Below are positions 31,465 to 40,433 of a DNA stretch of 64,000 bases, in pieces. Source of the stretch: Siphonodentalium dalli (lineage: Eukaryota > Mollusca > Scaphopoda > Gadilida > Siphonodentaliidae); the NCBI GenBank assembly GCA_032622095.1, contig CP136069.1, forward strand, positions 31,376,342 to 31,440,341, written 5' to 3'. Under the pieces are notes generated by a model. That model saw nothing but the letters and a program-made list of their open reading frames with translations. It was not told the DNA's origin and did not search any database. Each line of letters starts with the position of its first letter. Position 1 is the stretch's first letter. The translations under genes and the position numbers were made by a program.

Positions 31465-31666
31465 TCAAATGTCTTCGGATGAGAACTCAGAATTTATCGT
31501 ATCTTGTGACAAACATGTGATAATGAATGTGGTATATTTAGTTTATCTCTGCCTTTACACTGAGCTTTTCCAGGGTTATTTCACATGGTCCCATAATGTC
31601 CTGCAAGAAAAAATAAATTCAAAATTATATGATGATCTTCTGCAAAGATAATTTTATTGGTTAAAT

Positions 31667-32159
31667 GCATGGATGGCCTTCGTGATCAATACTGCTGTTA
31701 AAATAGTCACATCCGTTAAAACAACCATAGACAGAAAGAATATTAATATATAGACAGATTTTGTTCTGTTACCAATCATAAATATCGCATAAATAGCATG
31801 CTATTGTCAGGATTGAATGCCTTGTTAGTAAACAAAAGCCATGTCATGATACAGTACAGTACATAAAGACAGATTTGATTATTATACCAATCATAAATAT
31901 TGCATAAATAACATGTTATTGTCAATACCGTATGCCTTGTTAGTAAACAAAGGCCATGTTATGTTACATACAGTACATAAAGAGTGTGTGATGAGAAAAC
32001 ATTCAACACTGGGGAGGACCCACTAGTTGAACTTTCATTAAAAGTGCCACCATACCGATATATAGTGCTTGCTTATCCTTGCCACTCAAAAATTTTGGTG
32101 TTGAATGGGTCACCATGAATCACTCCCGGAAATATCGCCACCATGTTGAGTGTTTTGCT
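31667..32159 (+). mobile_element. Inverted-repeat element, left part (split by the Ngaro-like element)
   Basis: Starts GCATGGATGGCCTT; the matching inverted end AAGGCCATCCATGC is at 38528-38541. Inside are AGAGTGTGTGATGAGAAAAC and, at the break, GAGTGTTTTGCTT. A second, uninterrupted copy in the opposite orientation lies at about 51765-52272. Confidence 0.7.
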
Positions 32160-32358
32160 TAATGCACCCAGGGCCGATAAGGTTCGGGGTGATTTATGTG
32201 GTTCTTTGATCCTGTCATCCGGCAGACATTCCGGTTTTTCGGTACGATCCGTTCCGTATCGGCCGAACTTAAAGTCCGCATTTTACATCCGCCCGGAATG
32301 CTGCCTCCTTCCGGTAACTGAGAAAGCAATTCACTTTTGAATTATACGCATCGCGCTC
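32160..32358 (+). repeat. Split direct repeat A1
   Basis: 199 bp starting TAATGCACCCAGGG (or one base later) and ending ACGCATCGCGCTC. It is identical by eye to A2 at 37541-37739 and is expected to hold the promoter and 5' end of the transcript. Confidence 0.85.
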
Positions 32359-32553
32359 GGTTGTGTGTCGTCAAATCCTATCTGTTTCCATCCGTCACCG
32401 TGTTTCTTCGCCAGCCTTCATTTATTCGTCTATCATCTTGTTCCTTGTGCGTTCTGTCTGCGTCCTGTTCCGTCGGCGTTACCTATTTTCGTGGGTAGCG
32501 CACGTGTTTCCCTGTTTGTGTTTGTCGTTCGGTGGCAATCACATATTTCTCTT

Positions 32554-33828
32554 ATGGTTCGTACGGGATCTCGCGGTCGGGCCCGCGACCGTTCATCTCG
32601 TAGCAGTCGCCAGGATGCGTCTGCCAGCTCGTCTCGTGCTGGTCCTGCTTCCAGTGACCGTGTTGGGCCTTCTTCTCGGGGTTCGGCCAGTGTGTCATCT
32701 GTGGCTGATTCACGGGTGCGCGGCCGTGGTCAGCATTCGCGTGGCAGGCCTGCTCGTGGCTCTGGACGGGGACGCCGTGCCTCCCGTGGCCGTGTTTCCC
32801 ATTCTCGTGGCCGCGATCCTGTTCGTCAGCCTCGTCGTCAGCCCAGTCGTCAGTCTCGTCGCCAGGCTAGTCGCCGACAGGATGGTTCTCCGCGCCCCAA
32901 GTTTCCGCGCTATGGATCCAGGTCACCATCAGCGTCTCCTTTGTCGACCCGTCGTCGCAGCAGTTCTGATGACAGCTCCACTTCTCTCCGCCGCCGCGAG
33001 GATTCCCGTGTGGCGTCAGTGATCCACCGACCGAACGCTCCGGCAAGAGACGGAACTGATCCGGGTAATGCCTTATTTAGTTTTCCATCCTCGCTGGTCT
33101 CCCCTTGGGACGCCCCCTTGCCGATTCCTACGGCGGCAGATGGCTATGGCTCTCATGTTTCCCGATCTATTCGCGACAAAATTTTCCGGGGCGATTTTAT
33201 CAATTTGGATCAGCTGCAGGAACCTGCCGCCTCTATTCATACCGTTGACCCCCATCAGTTGGTTGTCTCTGCTTCCGGGCGAATCCGTGTTGCGCCAAGC
33301 GGGCATGCTGCTCCAATAACGTCTGTTGACTCGTGGACCGATGCATTTCTCACTTTCATTTCGGTATACCTCGACGTTCACCCTGAATCGTCGGCCCAGC
33401 CCCTTTTGCGTTACCTGCGCACCATTCGTTGGGCGGCTGCTAAATGTGGGGGATCTGCCTGGCAGGTGTACGATACCCAATTTCGGTTGAAGTGGGATGG
33501 TAATACAGCTACTCCTTGGGAGACCATCGACCCTAACATTTGGCTGCTGGTCATGACGCCCCAGGTTCGGCAACCTCCGCAGCCGACTCCGCCTCCGGTT
33601 CGTGCCTCCGGGCGTGCGGACAATTTTCCCACGCGTCCGGGCCGTCCCAGTCCCGTCTGTTTTGAATTCAACGCCGGCCGCTGCTCCTGGCCAAACTGTC
33701 GTTTTCGACACATCTGCAACATCTGCTCAGAGCCTCATGCCGCAACCGCTGCCCATGGACAAGACTTTCGCCGCTCAGCCCGCGGCGGTCGCCAGCAGCG
33801 TCTACCAGCTCGCCCCTTCCGCCGTTAA
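32554..33828 (+). CDS. Gag-like protein with CCCH and C2H2 zinc knuckles
   Basis: The first ATG in the frame is at 32554 (the frame is open upstream to about 32365 but without ATG), giving 424 residues. The N-terminal 150 residues are extremely Arg/Ser-rich with RGR and SRGR repeats, suggesting nucleic-acid binding or nuclear localisation. The C-terminus has a CCCH finger (residues 369-386, C-x7-C-x4-C-x3-H) followed immediately by a CxxC...H...H knuckle (388-401). This pair fits the nucleic-acid-binding end of a Gag protein. The end overlaps the RT frame by 92 bp in a different phase. Confidence 0.75.
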   Translation: MVRTGSRGRARDRSSRSSRQDASASSSRAGPASSDRVGPSSRGSASVSSVADSRVRGRGQHSRGRPARGSGRGRRASRGRVSHSRGRDPVRQPRRQPSRQSRRQASRRQDGSPRPKFPRYGSRSPSASPLSTRRRSSSDDSSTSLRRREDSRVASVIHRPNAPARDGTDPGNALFSFPSSLVSPWDAPLPIPTAADGYGSHVSRSIRDKIFRGDFINLDQLQEPAASIHTVDPHQLVVSASGRIRVAPSGHAAPITSVDSWTDAFLTFISVYLDVHPESSAQPLLRYLRTIRWAAAKCGGSAWQVYDTQFRLKWDGNTATPWETIDPNIWLLVMTPQVRQPPQPTPPPVRASGRADNFPTRPGRPSPVCFEFNAGRCSWPNCRFRHICNICSEPHAATAAHGQDFRRSARGGRQQRLPARPFRR

Positions 33829-35410
33829 TCTAGACTATTTGTGTTGGTGGCTTGGGAGGTACCCTCGCCACCAAGTCGCGCGGGAACTCCGGTTCGGTTT
33901 TACTCATGGTTTTCCACTCCATTATACTGGCCCGCGTCTGCCAACTGACGCTCCGAACCTCAAGTCTGCTCGTGACCGTCCCGAGGTCGTCCGGGAAAAG
34001 ATCCTTAAGGAAGTTCGCCTTGGTCGCATTGCTGGTCCTTTCTGTGCTCGTCCAATTCCAACGCTCCGCGTGTCGCCGCTTGGACTGGTGCCTAAACATG
34101 AACCTGACTCATTCCGTCTCATCCATCACCTCTCCTATCCGGCAGGCCAGTCGCTCAATGATCATATTCCGCGCGAATTCACTACTGTCACATATACCAG
34201 TTTTGACGCTGCTGTTGCCACCATCCAGTCCCTTGGGGCCGGGACTTTGCTCGCGCGCGGGGATTTGGAGGCTGCTTATCGTAATCTTCGCATCTACCCG
34301 GGCGATTTCGATCAACTTGGTTTTAAACTGGACGACATGTATTATTTCGACAAATGCTTACCTTTCGGCTGCAGCGTGTCGTGCGCAACTTTTGAAAAAT
34401 TCTCGACATTTTTGGAATGGGTTGTTAAGCAGCGGTCCGGCAACCCACACATCTTGCACTACTGCGATGACTTCCTGTTCTGTGGTCCGCCAGCCACGTC
34501 CCAGGCCTCAGACAGTCTTGACATGTTTCATCGCGTTTGCTCTGATCTTGGCGTACCTATTGCTCATGAAAAAACGGTCTCGCCCACCTCGAAGCTCTGC
34601 TACCTTGGTCTCGAACTCGATACGTTGGCTAACGCGGTGCGTCTCCCTGCTGAGAAGCTCACTGCCATTCAGTCCAAAATCTCTATGGCTTTGCGCTGCC
34701 GTAAAATCTCGGTCCGTGAACTACAGTCGCTCATTGGCTCATTACAATTTGCGTGCAAGGCGATTCGTCCGGGCCGCCCATTTTGTCGTCGCCTGATTGA
34801 TGCCCTGCAGGGATTTTCTAAGCCGCATCACAAAATCCGAATTAATTCTGGCATGCGTGCCGATTTGGCCACGTGGTTACAGTTCTTCACGTCATTCAAT
34901 GGGATCTACCTTTTCCCTTCTGCGACCTGGCTCCATGATACCGACATCAATTTCCACACAGACGCTTGTGGTGGTCAGTCCGGCGGCTTTGGCGCTTATT
35001 TCAACGGCCTTTGGGCTTTTGGCAAGTGGCCCCTTCCTTGGCATGCTTTGGGCCTGACCCGCAATATGGGTGTCCTCGAGATGTTCCCAGTCTTAGTGGC
35101 CATCAGCGTCTGGGGGCGTCGCCTCCGGAATCATCGCCTCCATTTACACTGTGATAACATTACCGTGGTCCGCGCCATCAACGACCAAACTTCCAAATGC
35201 AAGCCGCTCATGGCCCTGTTGCGCCAGCTGGTCCTGCTGCTCCTGTCTCACAACATCTCCTTGCGTGCTTCATGGATCGCGTCTCGTGATAATGCTCTCG
35301 CTGACAGCCTCTCTCGTTTCCAGATGAAACGTTTCCGTCGACTGGCGCCGTCCGCCGCCCGAACGCCAACACCATTTCCCAGGTGCCTGTGGACCTGCGT
35401 CGACATGTAA
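33737..35410 (+). CDS. Reverse transcriptase-RNase H
   Basis: ATG at 33737 gives 557 residues; the frame is open from 33602 without an earlier ATG. RT motifs: GDLEAAYRNL (catalytic Asp about 176), LPFGCSVSCATFEKF and HYCDDFLFCG (YCDD at 242-245). RNase H: FHTDACGG (Asp 409), a Glu near 448 in LEMFPVL, HCDNITVVRAIND (Asp 473) and SRDNALADSLSR (Asp 518). There is no protease or integrase domain, as expected for the DIRS/Ngaro order. It starts inside the end of gag and ends inside the recombinase frame, so its expression probably depends on reinitiation or frameshifting. Confidence 0.9.
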   Translation: MPQPLPMDKTFAAQPAAVASSVYQLAPSAVNLDYLCWWLGRYPRHQVARELRFGFTHGFPLHYTGPRLPTDAPNLKSARDRPEVVREKILKEVRLGRIAGPFCARPIPTLRVSPLGLVPKHEPDSFRLIHHLSYPAGQSLNDHIPREFTTVTYTSFDAAVATIQSLGAGTLLARGDLEAAYRNLRIYPGDFDQLGFKLDDMYYFDKCLPFGCSVSCATFEKFSTFLEWVVKQRSGNPHILHYCDDFLFCGPPATSQASDSLDMFHRVCSDLGVPIAHEKTVSPTSKLCYLGLELDTLANAVRLPAEKLTAIQSKISMALRCRKISVRELQSLIGSLQFACKAIRPGRPFCRRLIDALQGFSKPHHKIRINSGMRADLATWLQFFTSFNGIYLFPSATWLHDTDINFHTDACGGQSGGFGAYFNGLWAFGKWPLPWHALGLTRNMGVLEMFPVLVAISVWGRRLRNHRLHLHCDNITVVRAINDQTSKCKPLMALLRQLVLLLLSHNISLRASWIASRDNALADSLSRFQMKRFRRLAPSAARTPTPFPRCLWTCVDM

Positions 35411-36294
35411 CGCTGCTTTTGACTTCCTCACGGGCGCCAAAAACTCACCGCACGTATCGCACCGCCATACGGGCTTATCTCGGTTTCGCACACCAGCATC
35501 ACTTGGCCGTTTCCTGGCCGCTCCCGGAACACGCTATCGTCGGGTTTATCGCGGGGCTTCATCGCTCCCAGCATTCTGCGTCAACCATTTCCACCTACCT
35601 GGCTGCCATCGGTCGGCAGCATCGACTCCGGGGTATGCGGGATCCCACTTCGACTTACCTCATTCGCCAACTATTGACCGGGGTCCGTCGCTTGACGCCT
35701 TCATCATCTCGTCCTGCTCCAGTGACAATACCTTTGCTGCGCACCTTGCTCCGCGTGCTTCCTCGCATATGCTCGTCGCCACATGAGGTCGCTTTGTTTA
35801 CGTCTGCCTTTACGATGGCCTTTTTTGGACTGTTCCGCGTGGGGGAACTGGCCGCTGTGTCCAAGGCCGACTTTGGACATGCTATATTTCTTCGCGATGT
35901 CTCGTTGTGCGGCTCAGCCATTGACGTTTGGCTCCGGCATTCTAAAACGAACCAATGTGGTCCTCCCGCTCATATTCGCATTCCGTGCCTGCCGACTGAT
36001 CCACATATCTGCCCGCTGCGCGCGGCCACCACATTTCTTGCCATTCGCGGCTCCCGGTCGGGACTGTTCCTTTCTCACCAGGCTCAGACCCCGCTCACAG
36101 TCGCGCAGTTTCGGGCCGTGCTCCATCAGGCTTTGCGTACGTCCGTCTCTCGACAATATATCACGCCGCATTCATTTCGTTCGGGTGGTGCTACCTATCT
36201 GGCGGATCTGGGCACCCCTTACCATGCCATCCAACACCGGGGTCGTTGGCGGTCTGATGTTTGTCGTCGATACATCCACTCAACATCTGCTTAG
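35305..36294 (+). CDS. Tyrosine recombinase (YR) of the Ngaro-type element
   Basis: Counting from the GTG at 35383, the catalytic residues of the tyrosine recombinase family are present: Arg 152 in FRVGELAAV, Lys 188 in RHSKTNQ, His 263 and Arg 266 in PHSFRSGGAT, Trp 289 in GRWRSD and the nucleophile Tyr 297 in RRYIHS. It would catalyse integration of the circular cDNA by site-specific recombination, in place of a DDE integrase. The frame is open from 35305, overlapping RT-RNase H by 106 bp. It has no ATG before codon 85, which lies inside the N-terminal domain, so a -1 frameshift from RT or a non-AUG start is likely. No canonical slippery heptamer was found in phase. Confidence 0.9.
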   Translation, partial: QPLSFPDETFPSTGAVRRPNANTISQVPVDLRRHVTLLLTSSRAPKTHRTYRTAIRAYLGFAHQHHLAVSWPLPEHAIVGFIAGLHRSQHSASTISTYLAAIGRQHRLRGMRDPTSTYLIRQLLTGVRRLTPSSSRPAPVTIPLLRTLLRVLPRICSSPHEVALFTSAFTMAFFGLFRVGELAAVSKADFGHAIFLRDVSLCGSAIDVWLRHSKTNQCGPPAHIRIPCLPTDPHICPLRAATTFLAIRGSRSGLFLSHQAQTPLTVAQFRAVLHQALRTSVSRQYITPHSFRSGGATYLADLGTPYHAIQHRGRWRSDVCRRYIHSTSA

Positions 36295-36907
36295 TCTCGT
36301 TTCAGTAGCCATTATCTGGGTCTTGGGTTCGTCCCACGTCTACTGGGCTCACCAGCGTGCTGTGCGGCGTCCTGTTGGCCAACATCTCCAGCTGTCCAGC
36401 CGCGGCGCTTCTGTTAGATGGATCGGCACTCGTGGGATGCTCTGGAGCGATTTCCACGCCACGTTCGACCGGGAGCTCGCCGCTTGTCCGCAGTCTCGGC
36501 ATCCTACCCACATCATCATCCAGCTTGGTTCTAACGACATCACAGCCGGTGGGTACCGTGACTTGCGTGCCAGTGTTAAGCGGGAACTTTCTTATGTGCA
36601 GGAAACTTTGCCTGACTGCACCCTTATTTGGTCACACGTGTTCCCGCGCCGCTATTGGCACAACGCCCATCGCCCGAGTATTGGTGCTCGCCAGCGCCGG
36701 GACTTTAACCAACGCATGTTGGGCTTCGTCTTGCATCACGGGGGTCGTGGCATCAAGCACCCAGACATTTGCGCTTCTGATAAGGGCATGTATCGTTCAG
36801 ATGGGATCCATCTCTCCCCCGTCGGCAACGATATCTATCTGAATAGTCTCCAGGGCGCCCTGGAGACCTTCCTGGCATCTGACACTATGGTTTTCCCGGT
36901 GGTTTAA
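36285..36907 (+). CDS. SGNH-hydrolase domain of the Ngaro-type element
   Basis: This frame begins where the recombinase ends. It is open back to an ATG at 35783, but that upstream part merely overlaps the recombinase in another phase and looks non-coding. The domain shows the SGNH blocks: IIWVLGSSHVYW with the nucleophile Ser (near 36330), IIQLGSNDI with the Asn (near 36530), and YRSDGIHLSPVGND with the Asp/His pair (near 36800-36820). Hydrolase domains of this family are known in Ngaro-type retrotransposons; their substrate is unknown. It is in the same phase as RT but separated by the recombinase frame. The start and mode of expression are not clear; a fusion through frameshifting near 36290 is possible. 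Confidence 0.8.
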
Positions 36908-37140
36908 CTGTTTCATTGATGTATTTGGGCATGGAGCTCCTGGTTTGGGGGAGTGCTGCGCACTCTATGGCGGTCCTGCAGATAGTGGTAGTGGTAGTGT
37001 CGCCATAGCGTTATAACCTGTCTGGTAACTTTGATGGGTGGCTTATCAATAGTAGCTTAGTATGTTTATGACTGCGCAGTCATCTTATGCTTATTTGAGA
37101 GTGCTCTCGATCTGTAGCCTGAGTGTAATATTCCAGGCCT
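36908..37140 (+). other. Non-coding linker before B1
   Basis: Between the hydrolase stop and the B1 repeat. It has a GTAGTGGTAGTG-like stretch near 36985 and no open frame of note. Confidence 0.6.
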
Positions 37141-37548
37141 GTGCTTAGCCATAGGGAGTTGGGCTGTCCAGTGGTCTCTACTGCCATTCCTGCGTCGCAC
37201 TCGTTGGGCTTCTCCCTGGTGGCCGTGTGTGCTTATTGCTTAGGGCGCCTCATAGCAATTCTTGGGCGCCGGCTCCGAATCGTACCTTAGCTCGTCGGGC
37301 CATGCTCGTGCCTGCGCTGTACAGCAGTATTTCTTCAGCGTTCTCTGCTTCGGCTTCTCGTCAGAGCGAAGGCTCTGCTTAATTGGTTTTCCATGCGTAT
37401 GGGCTATCTGCAGGACAAGCTTATAATTTCATTAAAGCTGAGATCATAACCCACTCATGTGTTGTCATTTAAATATTCCATGCAGTAGTGGCAGGGCTGT
37501 CACTGGTGGGGGTAGTGTCTCTTGGATCTGAGTGATCACATAATGCAC
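37141..37548 (+). repeat. Split direct repeat B1
   Basis: 408 bp starting GTGCTTAGCCATAGGGAG and ending GATCACATAATGCAC, with ATTAAA (a possible poly(A) signal) at 37431-37436. Its last 8 bp overlap the start of A2. It is identical by eye to B2. Confidence 0.85.
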
Positions 37549-37739
37549 CCAGGGCCGATAAGGTTCGGGGTGATTTATGTGGTTCTTTGATCCTGTCATC
37601 CGGCAGACATTCCGGTTTTTCGGTACGATCCGTTCCGTATCGGCCGAACTTAAAGTCCGCATTTTACATCCGCCCGGAATGCTGCCTCCTTCCGGTAACT
37701 GAGAAAGCAATTCACTTTTGAATTATACGCATCGCGCTC
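37541..37739 (+). repeat. Split direct repeat A2
   Basis: 199 bp, identical by eye to A1. Joined directly to B1, it recreates the B-A junction expected of the circular intermediate. Confidence 0.85.
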
Positions 37740-37967
37740 CCTCCCTCCCCCCCTTGGAGCTCCATGCCCCGCTTTGTTCGGCGTCCCGAGTGGCACGCCA
37801 TATTCATTATTCTGTGATGCCTGTTTTGTTTTGGGCCTAGGGCCCTGTGTATTTGCATCTCGTTGCTGCTGTTTGTTTTCCCTTTCAGGTGCTGTGTCAT
37901 CAGTGCCATTGATCCAGCTTTGGTGCGTCCTGCAGGGGTAACTTTGGTGTTGCCCGCCCATACCACG
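37740..37967 (+). other. Spacer between A2 and B2
   Basis: 228 bp with C-rich and GTTTTGTTTTGGGCC segments. It has no coding capacity and belongs to the element's 3' region. Confidence 0.6.
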
Positions 37968-38375
37968 GTGCTTAGCCATAGGGAGTTGGGCTGTCCAGTG
38001 GTCTCTACTGCCATTCCTGCGTCGCACTCGTTGGGCTTCTCCCTGGTGGCCGTGTGTGCTTATTGCTTAGGGCGCCTCATAGCAATTCTTGGGCGCCGGC
38101 TCCGAATCGTACCTTAGCTCGTCGGGCCATGCTCGTGCCTGCGCTGTACAGCAGTATTTCTTCAGCGTTCTCTGCTTCGGCTTCTCGTCAGAGCGAAGGC
38201 TCTGCTTAATTGGTTTTCCATGCGTATGGGCTATCTGCAGGACAAGCTTATAATTTCATTAAAGCTGAGATCATAACCCACTCATGTGTTGTCATTTAAA
38301 TATTCCATGCAGTAGTGGCAGGGCTGTCACTGGTGGGGGTAGTGTCTCTTGGATCTGAGTGATCACATAATGCAC
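37968..38375 (+). repeat. Split direct repeat B2
   Basis: 408 bp, identical by eye to B1. Its end AATGCAC equals the first bases of A1, and is followed by ACTCTTTACATG of the interrupted host element. Confidence 0.85.
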
Positions 38376-38541
38376 ACTCTTTACATGCTTATATACAAAA
38401 AATTCTGGGCTCACACAAAGTGTGTTTTGTGGATAATATCATATTCATACTATAATTATACTATACTATTAGTATATTGAAGAAATTCATAATTTTGGTA
38501 ACTTTATTCCTAATTAAAAGCTACAACCAAGGCCATCCATG
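38376..38541 (+). mobile_element. Inverted-repeat element, right part (after the Ngaro-like element)
   Basis: Starts ACTCTTTACATG and ends AAGGCCATCCATGC. In inverted orientation it matches about 51770-51925 (TTGTGGATAATA, TACTAATAGTAT, GGTAACTTTA). Confidence 0.7.
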
Positions 38542-38564
38542 CCCTTAAAATGATCCAATTTTCA

Positions 38565-40010
38565 ATAAACAAATTTCATTGATTAAAATGATATGCCCAT
38601 TTGAAAATAGAAGTTGATACTTTAAATAATACGCCCATTTGAAGAAAAAAAAATAAAAAAATTTGATAGGTTAAAATTATATGCCCATTTGAAAATATAA
38701 ATTTGTTAGATTAAAATGATATGCCCATTTGAAAATATAAATTTGATAGATTAAAATTATATGCCCATTTGAATATAGAAATTTGATAGGTTAAAATGAT
38801 ATGCCCATTTGAAAATATAAATTTGATAGATTAAAATGATATGCCCATTTGAAAATATAAATTTGATAGATTAAAATTATATGCCCATTTGAATATAGAA
38901 ATTTGATAGGTTAAAATGATATGCCAATTTGGAAATATAAATTTGATAGATTAAAATGATATGCCCATTTGAAAATAGAAGTTGATACTTTAAATAATAC
39001 GCCAATTTGAAGAAAAAAAAATTGATAGCTTAAAATTATATGCCCATTTGAAAATATAAATTTGATAGATTAAAATGATATGCCCATTTGAAAATATAAA
39101 TTTGATAGATTAAAATTATATGCCCATTTGAATATAGAAATTTGATAGGTTAAAATGATATGCCCATTTGAAAATATAAATTTGATAGATTAAAATGATA
39201 TGCCCATTTGAAAATATAAATTTGATAGATTAAAATGATATGCCCATTTGAAAATATAAATTTGATAGATTAAAATTATATGCCCATTTGAATATAGAAA
39301 TTTGATAGGTTAAAATGATATGCCCATTTGAAAATAGAAATTTGATAGATTAAAATGATATGCCCATTTGAAAATATAAATTTGATAGATTAAAATTATA
39401 TGCCCATTTGAATATAGAAATTTGATAGGTTAAAATGATATGCCCATTTGAAAATATAAATTTGATAGATTAAAATGATATGCCCATTTGAAAATAGAAG
39501 TTGATACTTTAAATAATACGCCAATTTGAAGAAAAAAAAATTGATAGCTTAAAATTATATGCCCATTTGAAAATATAAATTTGATAGATTAAAATGATAT
39601 GCCCATTTGAAAATATAAATTTGATAGATTAAAATTATATGCCCATTTGAATATAGAAATTTGATAGGTTAAAATGATATGCCCATTTGAAAATATAAAT
39701 TTGATAGATTAAAATGATATGCCCATTTGAAAATATAAATTTGATAGATTAAAATGATATGCCCATTTGAAAATATAAATTTGATAGATTAAAATTATAT
39801 GCCCATTTGAATATAGAAATTTGATAGGTTAAAATGATATGCCCATTTGAAAATAGAAATTTGATAGATTAAAATGATATGCCCATTTGAAAATATAAAT
39901 TTGATAGATTAAAATTATATGCCCATTTGAATATAGAAATTTGATAGGTTAAAATGATATGCCAATTTGGAAATAGAATTTGATATTTTAAAATGATATG
40001 GCAATTATGG
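38565..40010 (+). repeat. 40 bp minisatellite with higher-order structure
   Basis: About 36 units of TTTGATAGATTAAAATGATA plus TGCCCATTTGAAAATATAAA, with two main variants (AAAATGATAT and AAAATTATAT). A marker variant (AAGTTGATACTTTAAATAAT) occurs at about 38609, 38979 and 39498. The last two are 519 bp apart, about 13 units, and the variant order after them is repeated, showing a higher-order unit. Open frames here are repeat artefacts. Confidence 0.9.
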
Positions 40011-40425
40011 TCAATAAGAACAAATATCTGTACACATAACTTACCACTCACCATCCTAAAACGTGACAACCTTTCATCATTGTGAATAATAACTATGATA
40101 TTATTGTCAATTGAAATATGAAAAAGCATCACTTCAAATTCAGACTTCAGTATTAATTTACAGAATACATTTACATGTATGTGCAGCGAAAGGAAACCAA
40201 ATATGACTACAATATAGAACATTTGTTGTTTTTTTTTAATAGGGAACACAAGGTCATCTGCTCAGGAAAATATTTAGATATTTATTTCCAAATCTGTAAA
40301 CATTTACTTCAAATATCTATTGTCAAGTATTTACATATACTGAATATTGCTTCTGCTTTTTACATAGTTTTACAATAGACATGCTCACTAAGTAACTTTT
40401 TTTCAGAAACCTATATAACTGAACT
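40011..40425. other. No recognised gene
   Basis: AT-rich sequence between the minisatellite and the hAT-like element. Confidence 0.5.
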
Positions 40426-40433
40426 ACCGTAAT

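Larger units (their letters stand above)
32160..38375 (+). mobile_element. Ngaro/DIRS-type tyrosine-recombinase retrotransposon, near-intact
   Basis: 6216 bp with the organisation A1 (32160-32358), coding region, B1 (37141-37548), A2 (37541-37739), B2 (37968-38375). Such split direct repeats, together with RT-RNase H, a tyrosine recombinase instead of an integrase, and an SGNH-hydrolase frame, are described for the Ngaro group. A1/A2 and B1/B2 look identical by eye and all main frames are open, indicating recent insertion. The element is much richer in G+C than its surroundings. It lies within an older inverted-repeat element; no target duplication beyond the shared AATGCAC termini is seen. 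Confidence 0.9.

Noticed and set aside
32365-32553. Upstream extension of gag from a GTG
   Set aside because: No ATG in this stretch; GTG is not an expected eukaryotic start. The first ATG at 32554 is used.
32363-33022. 219-codon frame overlapping gag, and several antisense frames in 33-36 kb
   Set aside because: Shadow frames in GC-rich coding DNA; they lack motifs, whereas the chosen frames carry complete catalytic sets.
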